Below are positions 23,728 to 35,360 of a stretch of 64,000 nucleotides of DNA, piece by piece. The translations under genes were made by a program, and so were the position numbers. The stretch covers positions 36,482,420 through 36,546,419 of the forward strand of contig CM073321.1 of assembly GCA_037043015.1 (NCBI GenBank), read 5' to 3'. Below the pieces are notes generated by a model. That model saw nothing but the letters and a program-made list of their open reading frames with translations, had not been told where the DNA came from and did no database searches. How positions within the stretch are numbered: position 1 is the stretch's first letter; each line of letters starts with the position of its first letter. This DNA comes from Bryum argenteum (taxonomy: Eukaryota; Streptophyta; Bryopsida; Bryales; Bryaceae).

Positions 23728-26700
23728 GAGTCGTCTCATCGCATCACGGAGATCAAAGACCATGCCCAGATTTCGAAGGAAAGTGAGGTATTTAAAGTGA
23801 TTCGAACTTTAGAATTCTGTGGAGTGGTACATTTATAGCTTCAATTTTCTTTCCGTTCACTTAACTTCTTTAATCGCTTGGTCATTAAAAGGCGCACATG
23901 ATTTGGTCATGTGGCTCAACGAATCTGAAATGAGACTTTTATTAACACTTTTATTAACGAGATGATTTCGTGATTCTTTCAGTATGATCTTCTCTAATGT
24001 TTTCACTTTTCGAAGAGTTGAGATTCAATATTTAATTGTATAATATTTGGCAGGAATTTCAAACTCAAGACGTGTTGCCAGCAACTTCCTGTCCCATTGA
24101 CTTGAACAACGCTCTTGAAAGTGAAGTGCGGCATCGAACACAACACAAGGTGGATTCAATCAACGTCCTCAACAGCCTCCGAATTCAACCCTTGAAGAAG
24201 TCGCGGTTGCTTGTTCCCTTGTGTCGGATGATATCAATGGCCAAGGTGGGGCCAATTGGTGAAATGGGAATACAACATCTCAAGAGGGATTTTGTGAAGG
24301 GCTATCGAGATGGAGACCGTGTCATGTACATTTCTATGTACAACAACGAGGAGTTGTCATCGGATGTTACAGACGTGGTTAAGTCTTGTTGGAGCCCACT
24401 TTGGCAATCAACGAACCAAGCTTACGAAGAAGAGCTTCAAGGTGATTATGATCTACGGCAATTCTCTGGAAAGATGTTCTTCGTTTGGGAAGGTAACCAT
24501 CGCCTCCATGCATGGTTAAGACATATTAACAATCATCATGGCGAGGACCCGGTTTGGCACATCTCTGTGCATTGCATTCTTTTAGATCCCCATGGCAAAA
24601 TTGGCAACCTTCTTCATGCAATGCACGATATCGACTGGTAAGTATGTACCCCTTTCTACCTCTTACTTTTCATCCACACTCTTGAATGCGAGGTTTGTTG
24701 TAATACCAGTATTGCTAATTATCTTTTTTTTTGTGTAGGTCTACTGAAAATGATCACGTGAAGAGTAATCTTCTAGCAAAGCTTTTCCGCATCCGATCGT
24801 TTGGTCCGATGAAGTTGGAGGAGTTCAGGGATCTCCTCACTCCAGATGAGTACCGGATCTGTTTGACTAACAAGCCATCTAATCCGAGATGGTTTTCATT
24901 GACAACAAAAATATTCATTGCGTTCCTTTACCGAGTAAGTATTCATTCAATACTTTGTTATCATTTGTTCCGTAGATGTATGCATTGTCTGAATTCGTTT
25001 TAATTTATTTTCGTTTTACAGCGGAAGGTTGCGGCAACTTTGGATGACGCCGCTAGGGCATACACTGAAAAAGTACCCAAGGAGGATCAAACTGCTACTG
25101 GAATTTGGGAAGCGATGACGTTGGCAGCGGATAACATGGTCGATTCCATTAAGATGAAAGATTTCACCAAGTATTTGGCCATCGCAAATCCCAAAAATGG
25201 CGTCGACTTTCTTGGCGAGGTGAGACTCTTCACACTACTACAGTAGTTACATTGTTTATAGTTTACTATCACTCAATTTATCTACATGGTTATGTGATGT
25301 TATTCTTCCGGATCAATCGGCATTTTAGTGAATTTCAAAAACCTGAGATGATACTTGATAAGCTCCAGAAGATTGTTCCCGCTAATGTGGAAGCCAAATA
25401 CAAAGCGCGTTGGCTAAGGTGGTGGAACTCTTCCCCTAGTTCGGGGGTTTCGTATAGATTTCTCCCGCCAAAATTCAAGGAAGCCGACCTCGACCCATGG
25501 TTGAACAAGGCTGCATTTTGGGCGGGGGTATAGTCTTTCAAAACCATTATTGTGATTGATATCTTCTAGCTTTTTGTATTTTTTCATCTCCTTGACCACT
25601 CTAAGTAATTGAATTGCATCTTCTAGTTGGAGGAAGCTGTTATATGTGAGTTCGAGGACATATGCAAGGCGGAGAAGCTCACCATCAATTGGAAGGCATC
25701 CCCAGACGTTCAGCGACCAGATGCTTATGTCGAAAGTTGGCGTATCCTTTTATGGGAGAAGGCCTTTCCAACGTTTCTTGGTCCTCGGCCTCAGAAGGTT
25801 TTTGATAAAGAGTGCAAATTCAGCAAATTTCCGGGAACAGCTGAGGTTGTCAAGAAGAATACGTACCGGTATGATTACTAAGACTACCTCTTCTGCATTT
25901 TAAACCTATTCGTCTTCCTAATTCTGTTACCTTTTTATAACTATAACAATGTCTTTGTAATTGTTCAGGTACTTCAAGGGGGAGCTAATTCCGAAAGGAG
26001 CCAATGATGTTCAGGAGCTCCCAAAGTACTTTGCGGCATGGATTCAGAAAGGTTCAGACTCGTGTATCTACACTGCTGTTCAGCTGAAAATGTTCAAACC
26101 ACCACATTTAGAAGCCGGGTGCTGGTACCTCGTTTGTAATCTTGGATTTGTCATTGATTTTGAGGCGGAAGTGAAGTCTATTCATGATGGCGGAGTGCAG
26201 TTACTGGTAGGGGTCAAAGAATCTGTGCAAGTTATAGAGGACGACGACGTACAGCAAGATCAGTCATCTGCTCCACCGCCAAAGTCTAGGAGAGGGCGTC
26301 GCTTGCGCGCTGCTTCAGAAGCGGCTCATCCTACGCAACCTCGAGCATCGGAACAAACCCAGGCGGAGTCCACCGCGCATGGGCCGGGGCAAAGCACAGA
26401 GTCGCAATTGCAAATCCTTAGTTTACCTTGTCCCTTTTCTTCCACCGTGCCTTCCTTGGTCAACGCATTAGAGTCTTCCAAAGGTCTCATTGAGCAGAGG
26501 AAGGCAAAGCAAATTCCCATGACTACCTCTTCACCCATGATTCCAAATTCGGCCGAGATTTTTATCTCCAACAACTCGGTGGAGTCATTGATGACTTCGC
26601 ATTTGAAGAACTACCAGCTCAACGGTGGTGATCTAAGAAGGGTTGAGTTTCAAGACTTCATTCGCAAGGTACGATGCAGAACTTTGACTGGTCTTGTGTG

Positions 26701-28123
26701 TTGGAGTTATTTGAACATTCTAAAGTATAACTTGGCTTACTGCTTTCTTTCAGGTTGGAAAAGGTTGCCAAACACAAGTTTCGTTACATTGCATCAATGA
26801 GAAGCATTCTGGGATCGACTTTATTATTGCCGACATCCCTGAGAATCTACCCATGCCAACAATTCTTACTCCGTCTTCAACAGTTCCGTCTTGGAACTCA
26901 TGGGAAGTGTGGTATGTGGAGTCCATCTTTGAATTCGCAAGGATGTATTTGCAGAATGATGGCGCTCTCCTCCTTTTCTACTGCGATGATCGAGACCTCT
27001 TTACGGAAGTATTCGATTTGGCTTATAGTTACGACTTTGTTATGGCCAAAGACTGGTGGGGCATCAACAAACTAAGTTTGGCTTCTCCAAGGGATCCTAA
27101 CTCAATGGTATTGTTCCGCTTAACTATTTCTTGATCACGTTTTCATAGTCTGTAGTGATGTTTTTTTTCCATGCTTCCTTACATCTATGGGTGATTGCAG
27201 TCTATTCGGTTCTGGATTCACCTCTTCGTTCGTGGTGGCGACGTGACATCCAAATTCTCCTTCTATACTGAGAATTGCGAAATGTCCAATGGTTTTGTTA
27301 ATCTCACAAAATTTGATGCACTCTTTAACTTTACGAAGACGGAGACTCAATTAATGAATAGAAATGTTCCATGGACAGGACCAAGAGAGAAGGACCCTTT
27401 GTTTCTGCGGATACTCATTGAGCAGCTTACCAAGCCTGGCGATATAGTCCCCGACTGGAAGGCAGGAACAGGTAAGCATTGACTGATTAGGTTCGTATTT
27501 TGTATCATCTCGCATTCCGTATTGAGTCTCATTTCCCTTTCTAATTTCATTTTTCTTAATTACAGGGGCTACCATTAAGGCTTGCCAGCTTATTGGTGGT
27601 CATGTATTGGCGTTTGAAGAGGACGCTCTTATCTTCAACGCACTTGTAGCTCCATATGTTGCGCGAAAACCACTCTTCGTGCCTCCTCGCCATCCCAGAC
27701 CTCCAGCAACCGATGAACCGCGCACCAAGAAGCCAAGGCGCAACCGCTTTGATTGTAAGTAAGTCTTACTCTAAATTTCATATTTTTTGTTTCCTACCGT
27801 CGTTCTTTATATGCATCTATTCGTACTGTTATTAACCAGTATTTGGTTGATATTGCAGTGTAGTTGCATCAACACAACTTCATCTATCAAGACCCCAACC
27901 CATTCCATCGTGGCGTTTGCACTCGAGTCCGATTCAAGCATATGTTCTTCTAGAATATGCTGAAGATTTAGCACAAGCGTTTCAGTCCCGCGTCGTTAGA
28001 TATGTTCCTAGTCGAGCCGCTACTTGTGATCCTAGGACCCTTGTGTTTATGGATACAGAGGCTGTAGTAGGAGATTCTGAGTTCTCGAGATCAGAGAGTA
28101 GTGGCGATTATAGCATCTCTTGA
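23728..28123 (+). CDS. ParB-like / DNA N4/N6-methyltransferase-like fusion gene, 11 exons
   Basis: Exons 23728-23787, 24054-24637, 24739-24934, 25022-25219, 25348-25527, 25627-25868, 25969-26668, 26754-27107, 27201-27471, 27566-27758 and 27859-28123 keep phase across GT-AG introns and give 1080 open codons. The acceptor at 25348 is the least certain. Residues about 75-180 end in FVWEGNHRLHAW, like the GxHR motif of ParB/sulfiredoxin-type domains. A middle part holds PKSRRGRRLR. Residues about 700-985 follow the beta-class order of DNA methyltransferases: DFIIADIPEN (747, DPPY position), a strand NDGALLLFY, AKDWW, then LTKPGDIVPDWKAGTGATIKACQLIGGHVLAFEED (motif I and acidic end). The catalytic DPPY reads DIPE and the usual DPF reads DWK, so activity is doubtful. 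The true 5' end is uncertain. Function is unknown. Confidence 0.75.
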
Positions 28124-28468
28124 GTTTGAACGTCGTTTCCGACATTTGTTGTTTTCGTTTGATTTGATATGATTTGATTGGATTTGATTATGTATCGCTT
28201 CACATCTTTCTTTTGCACACTTCTAGCATAATTGTACTGGATCATCAAGGTTTGTTAATGGATTTAGAATTTATGTTCTTAGATTTGTCCATGGTAATAG
28301 GTGTTATAATTTTTACTTCACTACAAACTCAAAATTGGTCTCCCTAAATATAACCAGAATCTTCTATTCATAATATCTTACATTCCGAAAATCCACGGTC
28401 ATAGGCACTCTTGGCCAAAACTCTTTTCTTCTTTTCTCCATTAAGTTAAATCGGTGAGCCTGCTCGTG
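28124..28468. other. 3' flank of the methyltransferase-like gene
   Basis: AT-rich and non-coding. It runs from the stop at 28123 to the right inverted repeat and probably contains the 3' UTR. Confidence 0.5.
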
Positions 28469-28510
28469 GCTCGTCGCTCCCTGCTCGTGGCTCACTTCTT
28501 AGCAGCTGCC
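28469..28510 (-). repeat. Right terminal inverted repeat
   Basis: The reverse complement starts GGCAGCTGCTAAGAAG then GTGAGCCACGAGC, and matches the left end at 33 of 42 positions. GAGCCACGAGC-type motifs repeat inwards to about 28453. Confidence 0.7.
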
Positions 28511-28520
28511 ATGGTCAACG
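28511..28520. repeat. Putative target-site duplication, right copy
   Basis: ATGGTCAACG, identical and in the same orientation as 13118-13127, starts at the base after the right inverted repeat. Confidence 0.75.
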
Positions 28521-29804
28521 CCTCGTGAGAAAAGCAAGAGACTTTTAGGAAATAACTAAGTTTAGAAAAATTCAATGTGTCATGCCCTTAGTGTCAATGT
28601 GTGCATTTTGTCCCAACTAAATAATAGGAGCCAAACGAGGAACCAAAATCATTTGTCATAACAATAATAATTGTGAAAACGAGAAATAGAAATAGAAATA
28701 TACAAGGTGAATCACAATTGTACAAGCTTTTATATTAACACGACACCAAACATCTAAAGGAGTATGGAGCTCACTTGTTGGACTCCTATGCGTTTTCCAA
28801 GTATTCAACCTTCCACATGATCTTAGCAATCTCTATGGAAAATTGAAATAAAGAAGTCAATCGTGTCACTAAGTGACAACAACATAAAGGTAGGTACCAA
28901 AGGGAGGAGACCACAACAACAAAATAGGGGCAAAGAGGGACGAAGGGGCCACCAAAAAAGAAGGTACAAGGGGTTCAAAAGAGCCAACCAGAAAAGAGGC
29001 ATGGGGAGGGGCGAAAGAGGGCAAACGCTCACCTTTACTTATCTTTCAAATAATGTTTCAAGCAATATGTACATATGGGTCCCGTGGGATGAATTGCCTT
29101 GGTAGCCAACTTTTCCAATGTTTTCCCAACGTGTGGGGGGCAAGGTTAGCAACTACCATCCTAGACTTGTATTTTATTGTTTCTCCAATAAATTGTAGAT
29201 GAGGATAAATTAAGAAAAAGAGAGAAAAACACCACCTAAATTTCAATGTATATATCAGTAGAGGAAGATGAAATACTAAACTAGGTATACAATAATGAAC
29301 CTCTTGGCAAGCAAACATGTTTTTGTAATATGATCCATAGTTAACCCCTGAAGGAGAAGCTGAACAAGAGTACATCCGGACCGCCATATCTAGTATTCAC
29401 GAACAACTTTCTTTTGGGTTTGAATTTGGAGAATCCAACCATGATAAGATCTTGCATACAACTATCTAATTAGTCCACCCACCAATTAATTTTTAAATTT
29501 TCATCAAATTTCTAAATAAATTTAGTATGGATCTTGAGATAATATTGAGTCACAATCTTAAATTTTGTAAAAACAACATATCTTTCTTAAGCAAATCGAC
29601 CCAATTGGGGCTTCTCTCCTCTAACCATGGAACATCGGAGCCCATCACCGTGGATGATGAGGAAGTTGGAAAGATGTTTTTGGATGATAACATGTTGTCT
29701 ATTGTCGAGTATCATGAAATCTCAGAGTCATTCATTGGACACTTTGTCTTCACTTCGACGTTCTAGAGTTAAGGGTCAACATTTTACCAAAATTTATTTC
29801 TCAA
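28521..29804. other. Gene-poor DNA
   Basis: Small frames (28863-29105, 29527-29766 plus; 29058-29387 minus) have no recognisable domains. No repeat array or RNA gene is seen. Confidence 0.4.
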
Positions 29805-29824
29805 TATATATATATATATATATA

Positions 29825-29855
<31 letters not shown>

Positions 29856-29870
29856 CATATATATAAGAAA
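29805..29870. repeat. (TA)n microsatellite
   Basis: Mostly alternating TA with a few C interruptions (ATACATATATA). Confidence 0.95.
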
Positions 29871-29874
29871 AGCC

Positions 29875-30140
29875 TTGTAAATTTAGTTACAAAGACAACC
29901 TCGTAATCCTCACGTACAAAAAAAAAACATGGTACTTCGAAATTACAAAGATTCCCTCGTAATTTTAGGTAACAAAGAAAACCCTGTAATTTCCCGTAAA
30001 AAAGAAAAACTCGTAAGCCCTGGTTACAAAGAAAACCTCATAACTCCAATTACAAAGCAAACCTTGTGATTTCCATTTACAAATAAAACCTCCTAACTCC
30101 CAATTATAAAGAAAGCCTCGTAAACCCAATTGTAGTTCCC
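29875..30140. repeat. Degenerate tandem repeat (TTACAAAGAAAACCTCGTAA family)
   Basis: A 26-30 base unit, roughly AATTACAAAGAAAACCTCGT, is repeated about nine times. The same unit recurs at 33228-33400 and once near 41080, so it is a dispersed family. Confidence 0.75.
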
Positions 30141-30299
30141 GACGACAATTGCAATTTCTAATTGATTGGGGTATAAAGCACGACGGTTGCAATTTCCAAC
30201 TATAACAACGGTTTCATTAAAAGTGCAATCCATCACGTACAAGTCCACATTGACAGAATTTTTCTAGATTCATGAATTTGAGTGAAAATTTGTCTATAT

Positions 30300-30545
30300 A
30301 GAATGTGTCGCATGTGCCTTGAGCATGAGTGAGGTCATCAATGTGGAGAGGGTGTGCCATGTGCCTCACCTCCGTGAGCGTGAGTGAGGCTACTGACCAA
30401 TGTAAAGGGGGTGTGCCATGTGCCTCACCCCTCGAGTACGAGTGAAGTATATTATCAATATGGCAAGGGTATGCCATGTGTTTCATGCCCTTGAGTATGA
30501 GCAAGGCTAATTACCAATATGCTGAGGGTGTGCTATATGCTTCAA
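30300..30545. repeat. Tandem repeat of about 60 bp (GTGTGCCATGTGCCTCAC family)
   Basis: About five copies start near 30303, 30354, 30414, 30474 and 30530. Each carries GTGCCATGTGCCTCACCCC and GAGT(A/G)(C/T)GAGTGAGG. The frame on the minus strand (30217-30504) is made of this repeat. Confidence 0.75.
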
Positions 30546-31925
30546 TTCTTTAAACTTCAAAAATACTAATAACCATGCAAATGGTGTAAAATTATCCTCC
30601 CTCTTTAGGAAATGATCAAGGCTAAGTACTTATTTTGGAAGCATGAGAGATGCTTTACCTCTTGAGATTGCTCTAAAAAGAATTTCCTCACTAATAACAA
30701 TAAATTCAAGGCTTTGACGCTTGACCCTTTTACTCATGTACTTATGTTGTTATGTAATGGAGTAATGTGAAATTGCTTTATGTCCTCTGAAAACAGAAGA
30801 GTGGTCTGCTATCAATAATTCAAAGGAAATTTTAGAGACTACAATTTTCAATGCAAATACTAACTGGAAAGATACAGAAAGCTCGTGTTATACTAGCTTG
30901 ACGTAGGGTGGTTTTTAAGAAGATCATGCCGCACGACTTTGACACAATCAGGAGCTCTAAACTACGAGAAGATATATGGAGTTGACCTAAAATTCGAATA
31001 AACATTGTGAAAACTTTGAAGCATTTGGGGATGGAAACTACCAAGTAGGGTGATATTTAAGGAGTGCTCTGCGGCGATGGTGTTGCTGTTGCGTACTCAA
31101 AAGGTGCAATCTCAAGCAAGGTCGTGAATGGGTGGGTGTCATCAATTGGTAATCGAATTTAGGGTTTTGGGATTTGGAGCGGGATGGTAAGAGCTCTCTC
31201 TCCTGTGCAAATTCTGACCTTGTTTGATGAACAGAATACTACGCATTGGGTCTGAAGCACTACTGCTCAATCCCAAATACGATATCAACATTTAGGTACT
31301 TCATATTTGATCGACGCCTCGTTGCGGAGTACATAGATGTGTCCACAGAAGAAAGACAACAATTATGGGTGGAGACATGTTTAAGTGAAGTGCTTTGGAT
31401 TCAATTTGCATATGCATATTATTCTTACAGGTGCATCACTTTTGCAAATTTAATGCAGAAAGTATAATTTTCACGTAATAAATTAAATAAATATGTTCAA
31501 ATGTGAAGGCCATCTTGGTAGGTTGATTGGGTTGTGAAGTTTCTCAATAACGTCAATGCATGTTTGAGATATATGATTGACTTTTAATCACCTACATTCT
31601 TGCATACACGCGATATTGGCGGCAAAATCAGTAATTAGTTCAGTGGGTGGTTATATTGTTACTACGTGCTTACCAATTTTATGTAATTGTGTTCCCTTTG
31701 AAGCCGAATTGTAACACGTTTCATCTTGTAATTGCTTGAATGTCATGTGGATGCCTCATAATCTATCGTGAAAACTCAAACATGACACTACCATGGTGCA
31801 AGTTTGAAGGTCATCTTTTGATTGGAAGGAAAAAATTTAGGAGGAAAATCATTTGTATAAAGTTAAGAAAAATTAGTATGATCTCATAAGACAAACATGA
31901 AGCTCCAAATTAGGTTGTAGTTAAA
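30546..31925. other. Gene-poor DNA
   Basis: A 73-codon plus frame (31246-31467) reads like protein (FDRRLVAEYIDVSTEERQQL) but is not recognised. It could be one exon of a lost gene. Nothing else is supported. Confidence 0.3.
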
Positions 31926-32495
31926 TTATGAGTTTAATGTTTTAACTTGTGGTTTTGGGATAAGACATGTGCCGCACCCCTTCAAGCTCTTGAAGCATTT
32001 TAAAGTTGCGGGTTTTTGGGTGAGGCATGTGCCACACCCCTTCAAGCTCTTAGAGTATTTCAAGTTGCTAATTTTGGAGTGAGGCATGCGCCACACCCCT
32101 TCAAGCTCTTGTACCATTTTATAGTTGTGGGTTTTGGGGTGAAGCATGTACCACACTCATTCAAGCTCTTGGAGTATTTTCAAGTGCCAGTGTTTGGCGT
32201 GAGGCACGTGCCACACCCCTTCATACTAGTTTTTAAGTTGTAGGTTTTAGAATGAGGCATGTGCCACGCCTTCACACTCTTGTAGTATTTTTAAGTTGTT
32301 GGTTTTGCAGTAAGGCATGTGCCACATTCCTTCACACGTTTGTAGTATTTTCAAGTTGTGGATTTGGCAGTGAGCACGTGCTACACCCGTTCAAACTCTT
32401 GTAGTATTTTCAAGTCATGGATTTTGTGGTGAGCATGTGCCACACCTGTTTAAGCTCTTGCAATTTTCATAAGTTGAAGCATGGTGTATGGCATG
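31926..32495. repeat. Tandem repeat of about 59 bp, roughly ten copies
   Basis: The unit contains GAGGCATGTGCCACACCCC, TTCAAGCTCTTG(T/G)AGTATTT and TCAAGTTGTGGGTTTTGG. Copies are spaced about 59 bases and become less similar to the right. Both strands give open frames (76 and 75 codons) simply because the unit lacks stops. Confidence 0.85.
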
Positions 32496-33227
32496 TGTTT
32501 CACCCCTTCTTTCATAATTTATGTATTCTATATGCATAATTAAGAATGACAAGTACAAATTGATCAAAACCTAGTTAAAATTCTTGTGTAGGAAATTTAT
32601 TGTGGTTTTTCAATGACCTTCAAAGTTTTTATTTGTGAAAGCATTCTAATTGATTCATCGGGTTGTGCATGGTTTTAAACTTACCAGAATAGAATTGTGG
32701 TATGTGATTGATCTCTTATTTTAGATCTTGAAATCTTATTTGTGCTTTACTTGAGTAACGCACATTGGTCTCCCCCTTAAAATGTTTTGCTGAAAATTTC
32801 GGAATAATATGTAATTGTAACTAATATTATAGTGAAGATGGCTTATTTTGGAATTTTTTGAAACTAGTATTATGTAAATTGAAACTAAACCAAAGTGTTA
32901 GATTGTTACATATACATTCAAAAATTTGTAATTAGAATATTACAAAATAATCTCAAAAAAACAGTGGACATATCAATGAGCACTTTTAACGAAACGATTG
33001 TTCTGTACAAAGAAGACTACAGTTGCAGTTGCAATTCCCTAATAAGATAGGGATCGAGGAACAAGGCTGAGATTTATTGACTTAGAGAAGAAGACGATTG
33101 CAATTCAAAAGAGGGTAGGATTTGTCTGTCTTATAAAGAATGGCCGTCGCAATCTTCGACAAAGGATTGGCCCATGTAAAATGCTGCTAGGATTACATAT
33201 ATGATGGATAAACTTTCATGAATGAAA
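32496..33227. other. AT-rich intergenic DNA
   Basis: No coding frame, RNA gene or array is seen. A segment near 33130-33220 (AATGGCCGTCGCAATCTTCG..AAAATGCTGCTAGGATTA) recurs, diverged, near 40965-41040. Confidence 0.4.
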
Positions 33228-33400
33228 ACCTTGTAATCCCTAGTTACAAAGAAAACCTCACAATCTTCAATTACAAGGTACAAAACCTTGTAAACTCAGT
33301 TACAAAGGAAACCTTGTAATTTACAATTAAAAATAAAACCTAGTACTTTCCATTTACAAAACCTCATAGCTTCCAGTTATGAAGCAAACCTTGTAATTCC
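33228..33400. repeat. Second array of the TTACAAAGAAAACCTCGTAA family
   Basis: About six degenerate copies of the 26-30 base unit also seen at 29875-30140. Confidence 0.65.
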
Positions 33401-33446
33401 AATTGCAATCTCTCACGATAGTTGCAATTTCTGATTGATTGGCGTA

Positions 33447-33636
33447 TAAAAGAAGACAGTTGTAATTTCCAACTGACGGCTCTTGCAATTTCCAACTGAT
33501 GACAGTTGTACTTTCCACTTGACGACAGTTGCACTTTCCACTTGACGAAAGTTGCACTTTCCACTTGACGACAGTTGCACTTTCCACTTGACGACGGTTG
33601 TACTTTCCACCTGACGATAGTTGCACCTTCCAACTA
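33447..33636. repeat. 23-bp tandem repeat (CAGTTGCACTTTCCACTTGACGA)
   Basis: About eight copies with few differences. On the minus strand this yields repeated VKWKVQLSSSGK-type frames (89-107 codons in three phases), which are repeat products and not genes. Confidence 0.9.
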
Positions 33637-34617
33637 TACAGAGAACAACCGCTGTAGTTGCAATACCTGGACAACACATCAATCGATCAACAAAGCTCAA
33701 ATTGAACCTTACATTTTTCTTCAAATCAAAATTGGTTTTGGGAGGCTCCTATGAAAAGAGAAAAATTCAACCAACCTTCACCATTATGATCTCAAAAATA
33801 AAAATAAAAGTCAATACTTCAAATCTGATATGTGAGTAAAATGTTCACGTAAAGATGGGATTTAACAAATAGATCTTCTGAATGATTGCTTAGATTGAGC
33901 TTCTTCATGCTTGAAGTAAAAGAAGGTCAAATTTTGAAGTTTAAGTATTCTTGCATCAAGAATAGTTATGTTTTTTTACAAGAAATCTGCTAAATTTAGC
34001 TGATGACCATGTATTAGATCATACACTACACTTTTTGATATATAATTTGACTTGGCATTTCAACCCCTAGACACAAAAGTCCCAATATAAAAAAAGGCAA
34101 ATGGTACAATACATAGGCAAATGCTGGAGATCATAGGAAAAGAGATAAGAAAGAATTTTCAAAAGCACTAACAAATGGCATATGATCTCTCAGACACCGG
34201 ACCCATATTTGAAGGGACTCTATATGGAGGGAGGAATATATTGTGCTTGATGACTTTTTTATCTTGCAAATGGATGATGTTGCTTATGTCTCCAAATTTT
34301 GAACAACAACACCACCTTGGTATTTGTCCAAAAGACATTAAGATTTGTATAGAATTGTGTATCAGGCTTTGTGCTAAGTGTCAAGTGTTACCTAGGGTCC
34401 TTTTACACTATGAATTTAAGAGCCATGACCAGGAAAATTATAATCCTTCTCATGATGAGGATTTATATAAAAATATTGAACTTAAACTTCTCCCGGTCCA
34501 AATCCACTTTACACACCAAGAGTGACGAAGACAATCATGAAGCCACTTTTGACTTGTCATGGTCTCGGCTCTTGGCAAAGACCCATGACCATCATACTAC
34601 TAAAATCATAACACCCA
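33637..34617. other. Gene-poor DNA with an unassigned frame (34175-34525)
   Basis: The 116-codon plus frame contains a short Cys pattern (CIELCIRLCAKC) but no recognised fold. No further feature is seen. Confidence 0.25.
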
Positions 34618-34850
34618 GCTGGACGTTTACTTTAACTTTAACTTTTACTTTTACTTTATCTTTTACTTTATCTTTTACTTTATCTTTTACTTTATCTTTT
34701 ACTTTAACTTTTATTTTACCTTTTACTTTATATTTACTTTATATTTTACTTTACTTTTACTTTACTTTTACTATTACTGTTACCTTTTACATTTTATGTT
34801 ACTTTTTACTTCTATGTTTACTTCTTAACTGTACTTTTACTTTTCCACAG
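34618..34850. repeat. TTTACT-rich simple repeat
   Basis: The hexamer-like units TTTACT, TTTTACTTTATC and TTTAAC are repeated almost without interruption. The open frame here encodes alternating Leu/Thr/Phe and is an artefact. Confidence 0.9.
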
Positions 34851-34974
34851 TGTTTTTGAACGTTGAGTTTGTGGGTTTGTGAAAATGCACTTGTATGTTG
34901 CAATTCGAGCTTACACACAACACATTGCAAACTTTTTTGACACATTTGAGTTCAACACTTGAAGATTTATGACA

Positions 34975-35155
34975 AATTGTGAAATTGTGAAGTTGTGAAG
35001 TTGTGAGGTTGTGATCTTGGAAGTTGGAATTTACAAACTTGGAGTTGCAAAATTGCAAGTTCAAGTTGTGGAGATTGAAATTGCAAGTTTTCAAGTTGAA
35101 ATTGCGAGTTTTGAGGTGAGATTGCAAGTTTTGAAGTTGAAATTTCACAAATTGA
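34975..35155. repeat. Degenerate AAATTGCAAGTTTTGAAGTTG repeats
   Basis: GAAGTTGTGA and TTGCAAGTT units recur every 10-25 bases. The array abuts the GC-rich inverted repeat. Confidence 0.7.
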
Positions 35156-35160
35156 AGTTC

Positions 35161-35360
35161 AGCTGCTGCGCGAGACAGCAGCTGGCGCAGTTCTGCGTTT
35201 CACAAAACTGCGCCCGCGCGAACGAACCGCGCGCGCAACTGCGCGCAGTCGCGTGGTTCTGCGTGAATTGCGCAGTTCGCGCAGAACCGCGCGACTGCGC
35301 GCAGTTGCGCGCGCGGTTCGTTCGCGCGGGCGCAATTCTGTGAAACGCAGAATTGTGCCG
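35161..35360. repeat. GC-rich inverted repeat with arms of about 80 bp
   Basis: Arms 35184-35263 and 35280-35360 are reverse complements with only about five mismatches, separated by about 16 bases. They are extremely rich in CG/GC dinucleotides (CGCGCGAACGAACCGCGCGC). A small hairpin (AGCTGCTG..CAGCAGCT) lies at 35161-35183. The composition contrasts sharply with the AT-rich flanks. The fold would be very stable as RNA or as a DNA cruciform. It could be a foldback transposon, a small-RNA precursor or an inverted duplication. Confidence 0.85.

Noticed and set aside
23728..28123. Bacterial contamination as the source of the methyltransferase-like gene
   Set aside because: Ten GT-AG introns with preserved phase and AT-rich flanks show a eukaryotic gene.
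33354..33724. Three overlapping 89-107 codon frames
   Set aside because: All are translations of the 23-bp minisatellite.
34371..34859. 162-codon frame rich in Leu/Thr/Phe
   Set aside because: Translation of the TTTACT simple repeat.
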